Notes under the pieces: model-generated
What the model was told of the DNA's origin: nothing
What the model saw: the letters and a program-made list of their open reading frames with translations, nothing else
The model's database searches: none
NCBI GenBank assembly: GCA_016788585.1
Contig: JAEURP010000026.1
Coordinates: forward strand, 106,002 to 170,001
DNA length: 64,000 nucleotides
From: Chthonomonas sp.
GTDB lineage: Bacteria; Armatimonadota; Fimbriimonadia; Fimbriimonadales; Fimbriimonadaceae
Reading direction: 5' to 3'
Made by a program: the position numbers and the translations under genes
Shown here: positions 1-8,300 of the stretch, piece by piece
Layout: every line of letters starts with the position of its first letter
How positions within the stretch are numbered: position 1 is the first letter of the stretch

Positions 1-841
1 AGGCATTATCTCCTTTCATCAAGATCGTGGCGTATTCACCGCTGGCGAAAGTCTCGACCTCTTTGAGGAACGAGCCTAGATTCGGACGCTTGCGCGGCAG
101 GGCATTGTGGTACCAAGCGGTCGCCGCGTAAGTCGGCAGGAACAAAATGTGAGGCAGGTCAGATGACTGAATGAAGTCGAGCGACAAAAAATTCATCGCG
201 CTGCTCACGAGCACAAGCCCGTTGAAGGCGATGCCGCGCTCAACAAGGTGCTTCGAAATTCCCGCCGCCCTCGTCGTGCCGTAGCTCTCGCCCACCAAGA
301 AAAGTGGCGAAGAAAATCGAGCATTTTTTACCAAATAAAGGCGAATAAATTCGGATACCGATTCGATATCGCCCGAAACCGACCAATATTTTTCGGCTAA
401 TTTCTCGTCTTTTGCTTGCGAATAGCCCGTGCCCACAGGGTCGATAAATACGACATCCGTAAATTCAAGCCACGAAAAGTCGTTGTCGACCAGGTGATAG
501 GGCGGCGCGGGTTGCTCGCCGTCATTCGCCATCGGAATGCGCTTCGGCCCAATCGTGCCCAAATGGAGCCACAACGAAGGCGAGCCTGGCCCACCGTTGA
601 AGCTAAACATAAGGTTGCGCCCCTCCGGCTCGGCGTCATCTAGCGCATAGGCCATATAGAAGACCTGCGCCTCAATCTCTCCAACCGCGTTCTTGAGCGG
701 CATCCGCCCCGTCGTCACTGTATACTTCAGTTCCTTACCGCCAATCTTGGCAGTGTGCTTCGTGACCACCGGAGTCTCTTCGGTGAACTCGAGTTTCTTG
801 GGTTCTTCAGATTTCGCGGCGGGCTGTGCGTCTTCGGCCAT
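1..841 (-). CDS. Serine carboxypeptidase-like peptidase (S10), partial
   Basis: The gene runs off the left edge of the window, so only the first 280 codons are visible. The ATG at 841 begins MAEDAQPAAKSEEP, a charged lead with no clear signal peptide. A peptidase S10 core follows: FNGGPGSPSLW (oxyanion region), DPVGTGYS, and the nucleophile motif GESYGT around residue 200. The family are serine carboxypeptidases with an alpha/beta-hydrolase fold. The Asp and His of the triad would lie in the missing C-terminal half. It starts 13 nt after the stop of the dienelactone hydrolase gene, so the two probably share a transcript. A stretch near 300-420 is richer in A/T-ending codons than the rest. Confidence 0.85.
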   Translation of the reverse strand, partial: MAEDAQPAAKSEEPKKLEFTEETPVVTKHTAKIGGKELKYTVTTGRMPLKNAVGEIEAQVFYMAYALDDAEPEGRNLMFSFNGGPGSPSLWLHLGTIGPKRIPMANDGEQPAPPYHLVDNDFSWLEFTDVVFIDPVGTGYSQAKDEKLAEKYWSVSGDIESVSEFIRLYLVKNARFSSPLFLVGESYGTTRAAGISKHLVERGIAFNGLVLVSSAMNFLSLDFIQSSDLPHILFLPTYAATAWYHNALPRKRPNLGSFLKEVETFASGEYATILMKGDNA

Positions 842-854
842 TACAGCCTAGACC

Positions 855-1631
855 TTACCGGAATATCTCTTTGAAGAACTTGACCATCTCGGTAAAGCTC
901 TTCATATCAGCCGCGGCGTTGTATGCCGAGCCCTTCGAGTTATCGTTCCCGGCTTTCGGCTGGGTAAAGGCGTGAACAGCGCCCGGATAGGCGATGAAGG
1001 TGTATGGCTTTTTCGCGTCATCCATTTCTTTCTTAAAGGCATCAACCTCCGCTGGAGGCACGGCCGGATCATCTGCGCCGTGCAGAACCAGCACTGGGCA
1101 CTTGATGTTCTTAACGTCATCCGGGTTGGGATTGCTCAACCCACCATGGAACGAGATCGCTCCCTTAAGATCAAGGCCAGCCCGCGCCATTTCAAGCGCA
1201 CCCGTACCGCCGAAGCAATAACCGATCGCAGCGATCTTGGTTTTATCCACCATGGGCCAACGACGAATTTCGGAGTAGGCGGCAGCGAGGTTTCGCCTAA
1301 AGTTAGCCCGGTCGCCGTTGCGGTACTTGCCAACCAATTCCCGCCGCTCTTCGGGGGTCTTTGGGTTATTACCCACCCCATACACGTCTGCGCAGAGCAC
1401 GGTGTAGCCAAGCTCGGCGATCTCCTTGGCACGACCCATTTCATAGTCGGTCAAGCCTTCCCACTGGTGCACGATCACGACGCCCGGCTTCGGGCCACCA
1501 TCCATGTCGCCGACCAGATACCCACGAAACGTCGTCTTGTGGTCATCACGCGGCTGATACTCCACCCAGCGGCCGCTGATATCGGCCGAAGGAGTCATCG
1601 TGGCAAGTAGAAGCATTAGTGCGCTCGTCAT
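855..1631 (-). CDS. Dienelactone hydrolase family protein, exported
   Basis: This 258-residue protein has a short hydrophobic leader (MTSALMLLLATMTPSA) followed by an alpha/beta-hydrolase of the dienelactone hydrolase family. The Cys nucleophile sits in GYCFGG (C139), the acid in GADDPAVPP (D188) and the base in GAVHAF (H220), so the Cys-Asp-His triad is complete. Family members hydrolyse dienelactones or other small esters, but many periplasmic members have unknown substrates, so none is assigned. The ATG at 1631 gives the leader. The gene is followed after 13 nt by the S10 peptidase gene, suggesting a two-gene hydrolase operon. Confidence 0.88.
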   Translation of the reverse strand: MTSALMLLLATMTPSADISGRWVEYQPRDDHKTTFRGYLVGDMDGGPKPGVVIVHQWEGLTDYEMGRAKEIAELGYTVLCADVYGVGNNPKTPEERRELVGKYRNGDRANFRRNLAAAYSEIRRWPMVDKTKIAAIGYCFGGTGALEMARAGLDLKGAISFHGGLSNPNPDDVKNIKCPVLVLHGADDPAVPPAEVDAFKKEMDDAKKPYTFIAYPGAVHAFTQPKAGNDNSKGSAYNAAADMKSFTEMVKFFKEIFR

Positions 1632-1703
1632 ATTTCTGTTACGAATAATGACTTTCCGCAGTCACCAGTTTCTCTGCCCTTTGCAAAATACTGTTTCACT
1701 ACG

Positions 1704-2342
1704 CTAAATCTTGCGCCAGACTAGTCGAATTGCCTGGCCCTCTTCCGCGCTCGTCTGCTCAATTCGCTCCAGACCGAGCTTATCAATCTCGTCAAACTCG
1801 CTCATCAGCAGCGGCCAAGGCACCGGGCCAAGCTCAGTTTCCGGTTCTCTCCACCGAGTGATCACGACCAACTCGCCTTGAGGCAATAAGAGGCTCGCCA
1901 GCGCAGCGAAAGCCTCGGTCCGACGCTCCGGCGGGAGAGCCTGCAACGTAAAAATCTCGACAACTGTCCCATAAATCCCCTTTCGCTCCTCGCTTAAATG
2001 AAACAGGTCGCCAACCCCATATTCAACCAAGGATTCTGGATACCGCCGCTTCGCCCACTCCACGACCGTTTCAGACACATCGAACGCCCAAACAGAGTTG
2101 GCGCGCTCAGCAAGTGCCTCAGCATCATCGCCCAAGCCGCACCCAACAACAGCCACGGCCCCAAATTGCTTCCCCTCCAGCCAGTCCGAGAGCAAAGGAT
2201 GCGGCATGAGGTCGGCCCAAGGCACTTTCTCCTCATCGCCGCCAGCCCATTGATAAAACGCCTCGAACCAATCCGCCCCATCTTCTCGGGCTCGATTTGC
2301 CATCCGCGCTGCCATTTTGCGGTGCAATAGTGGGTCGTCCAT
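1704..2342 (-). CDS. Class I SAM-dependent methyltransferase (TPMT-like)
   Basis: This protein of 212 residues begins MDDPLLHRKMAARM. The SAM-binding motif I is VVGCGLGDDAEALA, motif II includes VWAFDVSE, and GVGDLF and FTLQALPPERR follow. The order resembles thiopurine S-methyltransferase-like enzymes that act on small molecules; the substrate is unknown. The reading frame stays open upstream to 2447, but that stretch is the tRNA-Val gene read as protein, so the ATG at 2342 is the real start. That start is 45 nt from the tRNA 3' end, and the two may be co-transcribed. Confidence 0.85.
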   Translation of the reverse strand: MDDPLLHRKMAARMANRAREDGADWFEAFYQWAGGDEEKVPWADLMPHPLLSDWLEGKQFGAVAVVGCGLGDDAEALAERANSVWAFDVSETVVEWAKRRYPESLVEYGVGDLFHLSEERKGIYGTVVEIFTLQALPPERRTEAFAALASLLLPQGELVVITRWREPETELGPVPWPLLMSEFDEIDKLGLERIEQTSAEEGQAIRLVWRKI

Positions 2343-2386
2343 TGCTACACTCTGGCCGCTGTTGAAAAGCCAATGCAAAAGCAGCC

Positions 2387-2461
2387 TGGTGGTCGGTATA
2401 GGATTTGAACCTACGACCCCTTCGGTGTGAACGAAGTGCTCTACCACTGAGCTAACCGACC
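2387..2461 (-). tRNA. tRNA-Val (anticodon CAC)
   Basis: The minus strand folds as a cloverleaf. The acceptor stem pairs GGTCGGT with ACCGACC, followed by the D arm GCTC-AGTGGTA-GAGC, the anticodon stem CTTCG/CGAAG around loop TTCACAC (anticodon CAC), and the T arm GTAGG-TTCAAAT-CCTAT. Discriminator A and an encoded CCA tail occupy 2387-2390. A possible -10 box (TATAAC) lies at 2471-2476 on the minus strand. Confidence 0.96.
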
Positions 2462-2558
2462 GTGACAGAGGTTATACCTTGACGTTCTTCGACCAAGCCT
2501 AACCTTTTCTTAACCGGCTCGCACTAAGCTCATTAGAGCCCCTAGGTAACATCCAATC

Positions 2559-4169
2559 ATGGTCTCCCTAGCCCTCAGCGCAACTCTCGCTTCCCAACCG
2601 ACACTTCAAGCCGCCACGGCCCTGCGGCCCAAGCTCGTTGTGGTCATCAGCATTGACCAATTCCGAGGAGACTACACCACTCGCTTTGCTGACCACTACT
2701 TGCCAGCCCAAAGTGGCAAAACTGTTGGTGGTTTTAACTATCTCACACAGAAAGGTGCTTACTATCCTGACGCCCATTACAATCACATCCCAACTGAGAC
2801 TGGTCCCGGACATGCGATTGTTTTGACCGGAAGCGTGCCTGGGCTCACCGGCATCATTGGCAATGACTGGTTTGATCGCAAGACAAGCAAGTCCATGTAT
2901 TGTGTGAGTGATCCATCTGTCACCACGGTTGGTGGCAACAGCGGTCCCATGAGTCCAAAAAACCTTTTGGTAACTACTCTCGGGGATGAACTAAAGATGG
3001 CGACGAACGGCAAGGCTAAGGTCGTTGGGATTAGCTTTAAGGATCGAGCCGCAATCCTGATGGCTGGGCATGCAGCCGATCAGGTGTTGTGGTTCGATAA
3101 TGGGACCGCAAATTGGGTGACGAGCAGCTTCTACAATTCGAAATTGCCGGCATGGGCTAGCGACCTGAATTCCAAACAGCGGCCCAAGGGCGAACTCAAT
3201 CAAGTATGGACACCACTTTTGCCCGAAAGTGCCTATGCTTGGACACGAAAATCCCCTGCCCAAAAGGACAGCAAGGAGCCAGTTTTTAGCCACGCGCTGA
3301 CCAACATCGGGCTTTGGACGACCAGCCCTCAGGGTCAAAAGTATGTCTTTGACACAGCAAAAATCGCCATTGGCCAAGAAGGTCTCGGCCTCGATAGCGT
3401 GCCCGATGTCTTGGCGATCAATCTGGCAACCAATGACTATGTCGGTCACGTCTATGGTCCCAACAGCCCCCAGGTGCTCGATATTTCGGTGCACACCGAT
3501 CGTATGCTCAGCGACTTTTTCAACTTCTTGGATCAGCGAGTTGGGCTCAAGAACACGGTAATCGCGGTCACTGCCGACCATGGTGTCGTTCCAATTGTCG
3601 AGGAGATGGGCGACCCATTCAAGATCAACGCAACCCGAATCAAAGCAAATGACTGCAAGGATGCCGCCGAGGCTGCCCTCGACGCTCAGATCGGCCCAGC
3701 GGACTGGATTCAGGCCATGGACATACCCAATGTGTTCATTAATCAGGCAACCGTCGCTGCCCAAAAAGTTGACCCCGCAACGGCCGAGGGCATTGCGGCC
3801 CGAGCAATCTTGGGAGTGCCCGGTATCTACGCCACGGCTACTCGAACCCAGCTACTTAGCGGCGCGGTTCCGAGAACACCATGGGGGCAGCGGCTCATAA
3901 ATGGATTTCATCCGTCGCTATCCGGCGATGTGTTCGTCTTGAATGCTCCGGGGACATACTTTGGTGCTGGCACCGGAACGGGCCACGGATCAGCGTGGGA
4001 ATATGACACTCATGTGCCAATCCTGATGTCGGGATTTGGCATTCAATCGGGTGTTTATTCAAACAAGGTCTCGGTCTCAGATATAGCCCCTACACTCAGC
4101 CGAATTCTCAGAATCTCTGCGCCGAACGGAAGTGTTGGCTCCATTTTGCCAGGTGCCCTGAAGCAGTAA
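2559..4169 (+). CDS. PafA-like alkaline phosphatase family protein
   Basis: This 536-residue exported phosphatase belongs to the alkaline phosphatase superfamily, type I phosphodiesterase branch. The metal and nucleophile sites are readable: D33 in SIDQFRGDY, the Thr nucleophile T81 in TETGPGH, N102 in GNDWFD, and the KDR pair K161/R163 that marks PafA-type phosphate monoesterases. Further metal ligands appear in TNDYVGH, TADHGV and GTGHGS. Known PafA enzymes release phosphate from monoesters in the periplasm, so a phosphate-scavenging role is likely. The start ATG at 2559 gives a weak signal peptide (MVSLALSATLASQPTLQAA). The next gene, the subtilase, is on the same strand 61 nt on but has its own promoter. 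Confidence 0.9.
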   Translation: MVSLALSATLASQPTLQAATALRPKLVVVISIDQFRGDYTTRFADHYLPAQSGKTVGGFNYLTQKGAYYPDAHYNHIPTETGPGHAIVLTGSVPGLTGIIGNDWFDRKTSKSMYCVSDPSVTTVGGNSGPMSPKNLLVTTLGDELKMATNGKAKVVGISFKDRAAILMAGHAADQVLWFDNGTANWVTSSFYNSKLPAWASDLNSKQRPKGELNQVWTPLLPESAYAWTRKSPAQKDSKEPVFSHALTNIGLWTTSPQGQKYVFDTAKIAIGQEGLGLDSVPDVLAINLATNDYVGHVYGPNSPQVLDISVHTDRMLSDFFNFLDQRVGLKNTVIAVTADHGVVPIVEEMGDPFKINATRIKANDCKDAAEAALDAQIGPADWIQAMDIPNVFINQATVAAQKVDPATAEGIAARAILGVPGIYATATRTQLLSGAVPRTPWGQRLINGFHPSLSGDVFVLNAPGTYFGAGTGTGHGSAWEYDTHVPILMSGFGIQSGVYSNKVSVSDIAPTLSRILRISAPNGSVGSILPGALKQ

Positions 4170-4196
4170 GTACTATTTTTGCGGTCTTTGCTTACA

Positions 4197-4225
4197 TTGA
4201 CCAACTAAATGCCTCGAGCTACGAT
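4197..4225 (+). promoter_or_regulatory. Sigma-70-like promoter of the subtilase gene
   Basis: TTGACC at 4197-4202 and TACGAT at 4220-4225 are separated by exactly 17 nt. The expected transcription start is about 4231-4232, on the ATG of the subtilase gene. This predicts a leaderless mRNA, or a 5-nt leader if the in-frame ATG at 4237 is used. Confidence 0.6.
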
Positions 4226-4230
4226 AAGAT

Positions 4231-7038
4231 ATGGAAATGGGGGTGCGACTGTGCGCAAAGCTGGGCAATTTGGTTGTTTCGTCGCTCATGCTTTCTTGTT
4301 CTTCCTTTGCCAGGGCTGGAGATCCTACAGGAGATCTCATAGTAATCGCTGATCGGCAACTTGCGAACTCGCATCTAAGTAGGGTGATTTTGAATCCGTA
4401 CCTTGTCCGCGAAGTGCCGGCGATTCGAATGTCGGTCGTTAGGCCCCCTGCTGGCATGAGTTGGAAGCATCTTCAGAAGTCTTTACTCGGAACTGGACTC
4501 TTCGAGAGTGTCTTGCCCGACACGGTCGCAATGCCCACCGCGCTCACCAACGACCCTCTCGCAAACCAACAGTGGCACCTGTTTCAAACGTCATGGCCAA
4601 GAGCTATGGACCAAACTCTGACTGGTGTGGGCCCAATCGTCGCCGTTGTCGATACGGGCGTCAGTAACCATGTCGATCTCGCGCCAAACCTAGTGTCAGG
4701 TTACAACGCTGTAACTGGGTTGCCACAGTCAAGTGGAGGCAATGTCAATGATGTCTACACTGGAGGTGGGCACGGGACCAGAGTTGCAGGAATCATTGGT
4801 GCCCGCGGAAACAATGGACTTGGGGTGACCGGCGTTAGCCCTTTTTGCCGGATCATGCCGGTTTGCGTCAGTACCCAAACCAATGGGTCATCCACTAGAA
4901 GCACCATCTTCGCCGGATTAACCTGGGCGGCTCAGAATGGGGCAAAGGTTGGCAATGTCAGCTATTCCGAGGTCTCGTATCCCGACGTTGAGTCTGTATC
5001 CGCCAGCCTCAGAAGCACCCAACAAATGAACGTAGTCTGGAGCGCTAGAAAGACAACTGAACCATACCCAGACTTCGATCACAGGAATGTTACTGTTGTT
5101 GGTGGTACGGATGCATCCGACAGTCGATGGACTGACAATGGTGGCTTCCTGTATGGAGTGGGAACTGACATTTACGCCCCTTGCACGAGCATTTTTTCGA
5201 CTCGGCAGGGATCACCCCCCTATGGATATGCCCCCGATGGAGTAAGTTTCGCAGTCCCTCAGGTTTCTGGTGCGATTGCCCTTATCCGACAGCTTGACCC
5301 GTCTTTGACCGCCGAGCAAGCGGAGTATCGAGTTCTGCGATATGGGCGTGACTTGGGCTCGGTTGGAAATGACCTGGATTGGGGCAACGGTCGACTCAAC
5401 ATTGGAGCTTCAGCTTTCTTAGAAGGCCGACGGTACGTCTTATCAGAAATCAACACCTTTGGTGCGCTGCAGGGCACCGCAGCCTTCCCTATCCTTTATC
5501 GCATCGGCGAGTTTGGCAATGTGGCTGGAGTAATCGTCTTGCAGAACTCAAGAGCCGTCCTTGCAGTTTGGTCGCCGCCTTACACCAGTGCCCCGCAAAT
5601 CATCGACCAAACGGAACAACACGTTTTGAATGATCTCGGGATCGAAGATGCCGAGGACACGTCGGCAGATCCAAACACGCTCTCGTTTGTGGGTAGTTCG
5701 AAGGGAAATGTTACGCGAGAGATGTTTGTCAGAAAGCCTGGGCAATTGACGGTAACAAAAGGGAATTGGTCCGGCACTTATTCGAGCAAAGCGTTTGGGC
5801 TCTCGGGTGCCACGGTGGTCGGCGAGCATGTCTTTGAGGCCGGTGTTGAAGTGCCCGGTGACACGAATGGGTTCTCGGTAACCAGTGGCAACATCGATAA
5901 TCCAACCTATCCTCTTACTGCACCTCCCCACTCCTTCACTGGCGACCACGTCATTTATAAGAAGAAATCGGCTGGTTACATTGGCACAAGCAGTCCGAAC
6001 CAAAGTGAGCTTTGGGTTTTTGCACAGCAGGGAAGTAACATCAATTCACTCTTTTTCATTGGATATCCAAACATCAGAGGTTACATCACAGACGCTAACA
6101 ACTCGAGCGACTTCGTTTTGAACGCCCGGGTAGACGGTGAACCAAACAATACTGGCGCCTATCTATTTAATGGGGTTCCAAACCTCGTCGAGGGATTTGG
6201 ATTCAACCGTTTTTTGTGGGGCATCAATGACTCTTCGGATATTGTTGGCAACAGCTTCCTTCCACCCCTCAATTCGATGACGAATGCCCCCCCGTTCAGC
6301 ACTTCAACTGCCTACGTCATTCGAGGGCTTGGCGGATCAGGTCCCTTCTCAAACTTTGTCCAGGGATCGTATCCAGGCGTTACCTTTCGGGAGATACGGG
6401 ATATTAACAATTCAGGTTCGGTGATCGTAAATGCTGATTCGTCTTCTGGACGAAAGGCATTCGTTGGTCAACCGACCGGCAACACGTTCATGGGGGTCAA
6501 CCTTGGACAGCTAGGGGCCAATCCCACTTATATCGGCAGCATTCCCCCTAGTCTTCACATGACATTTGCCAATGCCCAGGGGCAAGTCATCGCTGGCGGC
6601 CCATACATCATTCCATACGGCCAACACAGCGATGGTCGAGTTGTCCTACCAAACGATGCAAATCTTGGCGCTTCGTACCGCGTCTTCCTGCAATGCGAGC
6701 AGGGGCTGATTCCTGGTTACCCCGGGCCAAAATTCTTGGCAAAATTGTATCCACCACTTTCTGAGCCACCTCTACCTGCGGACGCGACCTACTTCCCCTA
6801 TAGCGGAACATCATCGCAGAGCGGGCCAATGATCACGATGTATGCTGGAGACGTCGATGATTCGGGCGAAGTCGACGCTAGTGATATTGACTTGGTCATC
6901 GCAGCATTTGGGACCGTCTATGGGCAACCTGGTTGGAGCACATTAAGGGACGTAGATGGATCAGGCGAAATCGACGCGAGCGACATCGATGTTGTGATCT
7001 CCAATTTTGGGCTAACCGATGATTCGATGACACCTTAG
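4231..7038 (+). CDS. Secreted subtilisin-family (S8) protease with C-terminal dockerin-like repeats
   Basis: This 935-residue protein has a signal peptide ending near SFARAG. The S8 domain spans about residues 110-390: D141 in VAVVDTGVS, H181 in GGGHGTRVAG, and S339 in DGVSFAVPQVSG, where most relatives have GTSMAAP. The usual oxyanion-hole motif AAGN seems replaced by WSARK (about 270-274), so activity is uncertain. Residues 400-860 form a long region of unknown fold. The C-terminus has two dockerin-like EF-hand units, GDVDDSGEVDASDID and RDVDGSGEIDASDID, which bind calcium in known dockerins. The same repeat ends the broken gene at 46417-47574, suggesting a shared sorting or attachment tag. 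Confidence 0.85.
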   Translation: MEMGVRLCAKLGNLVVSSLMLSCSSFARAGDPTGDLIVIADRQLANSHLSRVILNPYLVREVPAIRMSVVRPPAGMSWKHLQKSLLGTGLFESVLPDTVAMPTALTNDPLANQQWHLFQTSWPRAMDQTLTGVGPIVAVVDTGVSNHVDLAPNLVSGYNAVTGLPQSSGGNVNDVYTGGGHGTRVAGIIGARGNNGLGVTGVSPFCRIMPVCVSTQTNGSSTRSTIFAGLTWAAQNGAKVGNVSYSEVSYPDVESVSASLRSTQQMNVVWSARKTTEPYPDFDHRNVTVVGGTDASDSRWTDNGGFLYGVGTDIYAPCTSIFSTRQGSPPYGYAPDGVSFAVPQVSGAIALIRQLDPSLTAEQAEYRVLRYGRDLGSVGNDLDWGNGRLNIGASAFLEGRRYVLSEINTFGALQGTAAFPILYRIGEFGNVAGVIVLQNSRAVLAVWSPPYTSAPQIIDQTEQHVLNDLGIEDAEDTSADPNTLSFVGSSKGNVTREMFVRKPGQLTVTKGNWSGTYSSKAFGLSGATVVGEHVFEAGVEVPGDTNGFSVTSGNIDNPTYPLTAPPHSFTGDHVIYKKKSAGYIGTSSPNQSELWVFAQQGSNINSLFFIGYPNIRGYITDANNSSDFVLNARVDGEPNNTGAYLFNGVPNLVEGFGFNRFLWGINDSSDIVGNSFLPPLNSMTNAPPFSTSTAYVIRGLGGSGPFSNFVQGSYPGVTFREIRDINNSGSVIVNADSSSGRKAFVGQPTGNTFMGVNLGQLGANPTYIGSIPPSLHMTFANAQGQVIAGGPYIIPYGQHSDGRVVLPNDANLGASYRVFLQCEQGLIPGYPGPKFLAKLYPPLSEPPLPADATYFPYSGTSSQSGPMITMYAGDVDDSGEVDASDIDLVIAAFGTVYGQPGWSTLRDVDGSGEIDASDIDVVISNFGLTDDSMTP

Positions 7039-7046
7039 GCCCCACA

Positions 7047-8300
7047 TCACTGAGCCTTTGGGTTCTTCTGCCGAATGACTTCGACGGCCTTTTGGAGCTG
7101 ATTATCGGTCTTAAGGTCGCCAAGGGCGACGTTGGGATCCGTGCTCAACTTCACTTCAACGTCAGGCTTAATGCCGCCGCTAAGATAAGCGCCATCTTCG
7201 TCAACCTTGCGAGCAATCGCGGTTCCGCTGGGAAGGCCGTAATGGGCGATAGTCATTTTGGCCGAGGTTCCGTTCCGCAGCGGGATAATGTTTTGAACCG
7301 AGGCTTTGCCGTAGGTATGTTCGCCGATCAATGTCGCCAACTTGTAGTCGCGCATCACGCCGGCAAAGATCTCCGCCGCACTCGCCGAACGTTCGTTAAC
7401 TAGAATCACCGTCGGGTATTTGAACTCATGAATCAGGCCCCCCGGCGTACGAACTGTTTCGGTTCGACCAGACTTGCCTTTCATCGTTACGACCGTCTTG
7501 AACTCAGCATATCGAGAAAGCATTTCGACCGCCGACGCCAAGAGTCCGCCTCCATTATCTCGAAGGTCAATCACTAGCCCCTGAGGCTTGTTGCGTTCAA
7601 GATCCTGGATAGCACGGAAGAACTGCTCCGGCGTAGGTTGCTCGAAGGCCGTCACCAGCAAGTAGCCAATGTTAGTTCCCTCGATCATATTTCCATCTGC
7701 GCTCGGCGGAATAATGCGACCACGCGGGATGTTGAAATTCAGTGTATCCCTGCCCCCGCGAAATGTCCTTAACTTGACGATCGACCCAATCTTTCCCTTG
7801 ATGCGCCCGATGATCTCATCGGATGTCTCTCCGGCTACGACGTGACCGTCCACGGAAGTAATAATGTCTCCACTCTTGATGCCAGCAACATGGGCTGGGC
7901 CCTCTCGAAAAACCTGAATGACCTTAACTCCAAGTGGATCCGGAGACAATCGCGCGCCAATTCCGCCGAACGAAGTCTGACCCGAAGTCGAACGGGTGAA
8001 CTCTTCATTCATGTAAGGCTCGAAGAACTGGGTGTGGGGGTCGCCAAGGGCAGAAAGCATTCCATCCAATCCGGCATAAAGCAACTGATTGGGGTTGGCA
8101 TCTCGCCAATAAAGACCTTGAATTGCCCTGTATTCAGACGAAAAGACCTGTGTTGGTGTCAATGCAGGAGCATCAGCAGGTTTAGGAGCCAACTTCGTGA
8201 AACTGGGCTTGTTCCCAGCTCGAATATCGGTCCACGTAAAACCGACAGCAAATGCCGCGGCGACGGCGACAAAACCGGCAAACACCTTCAACCCCTTCAA
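7047..8300 (-). CDS. C-terminal processing peptidase, S41 family (CtpA-like), catalytic
   Basis: This 417-residue exported protease has a membrane anchor or signal (MKGLKVFAGFVAVAAAFAVGF), an N-terminal helical domain with GDPHTQFF, a PDZ domain (about 112-195) and the S41 core. The Ser-Lys dyad is present: S307 in NERSASAAE and K332 in HTYGKAS, 25 residues apart as in the family. DLRDNGGG is the conserved strand. Such enzymes trim or degrade envelope proteins from their C-termini. The start is a TTG at 8300 overlapping the TGA of the upstream gene (TTGA), which indicates translational coupling with its inactive paralogue. Confidence 0.9.
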   Translation of the reverse strand: MKGLKVFAGFVAVAAAFAVGFTWTDIRAGNKPSFTKLAPKPADAPALTPTQVFSSEYRAIQGLYWRDANPNQLLYAGLDGMLSALGDPHTQFFEPYMNEEFTRSTSGQTSFGGIGARLSPDPLGVKVIQVFREGPAHVAGIKSGDIITSVDGHVVAGETSDEIIGRIKGKIGSIVKLRTFRGGRDTLNFNIPRGRIIPPSADGNMIEGTNIGYLLVTAFEQPTPEQFFRAIQDLERNKPQGLVIDLRDNGGGLLASAVEMLSRYAEFKTVVTMKGKSGRTETVRTPGGLIHEFKYPTVILVNERSASAAEIFAGVMRDYKLATLIGEHTYGKASVQNIIPLRNGTSAKMTIAHYGLPSGTAIARKVDEDGAYLSGGIKPDVEVKLSTDPNVALGDLKTDNQLQKAVEVIRQKNPKAQ

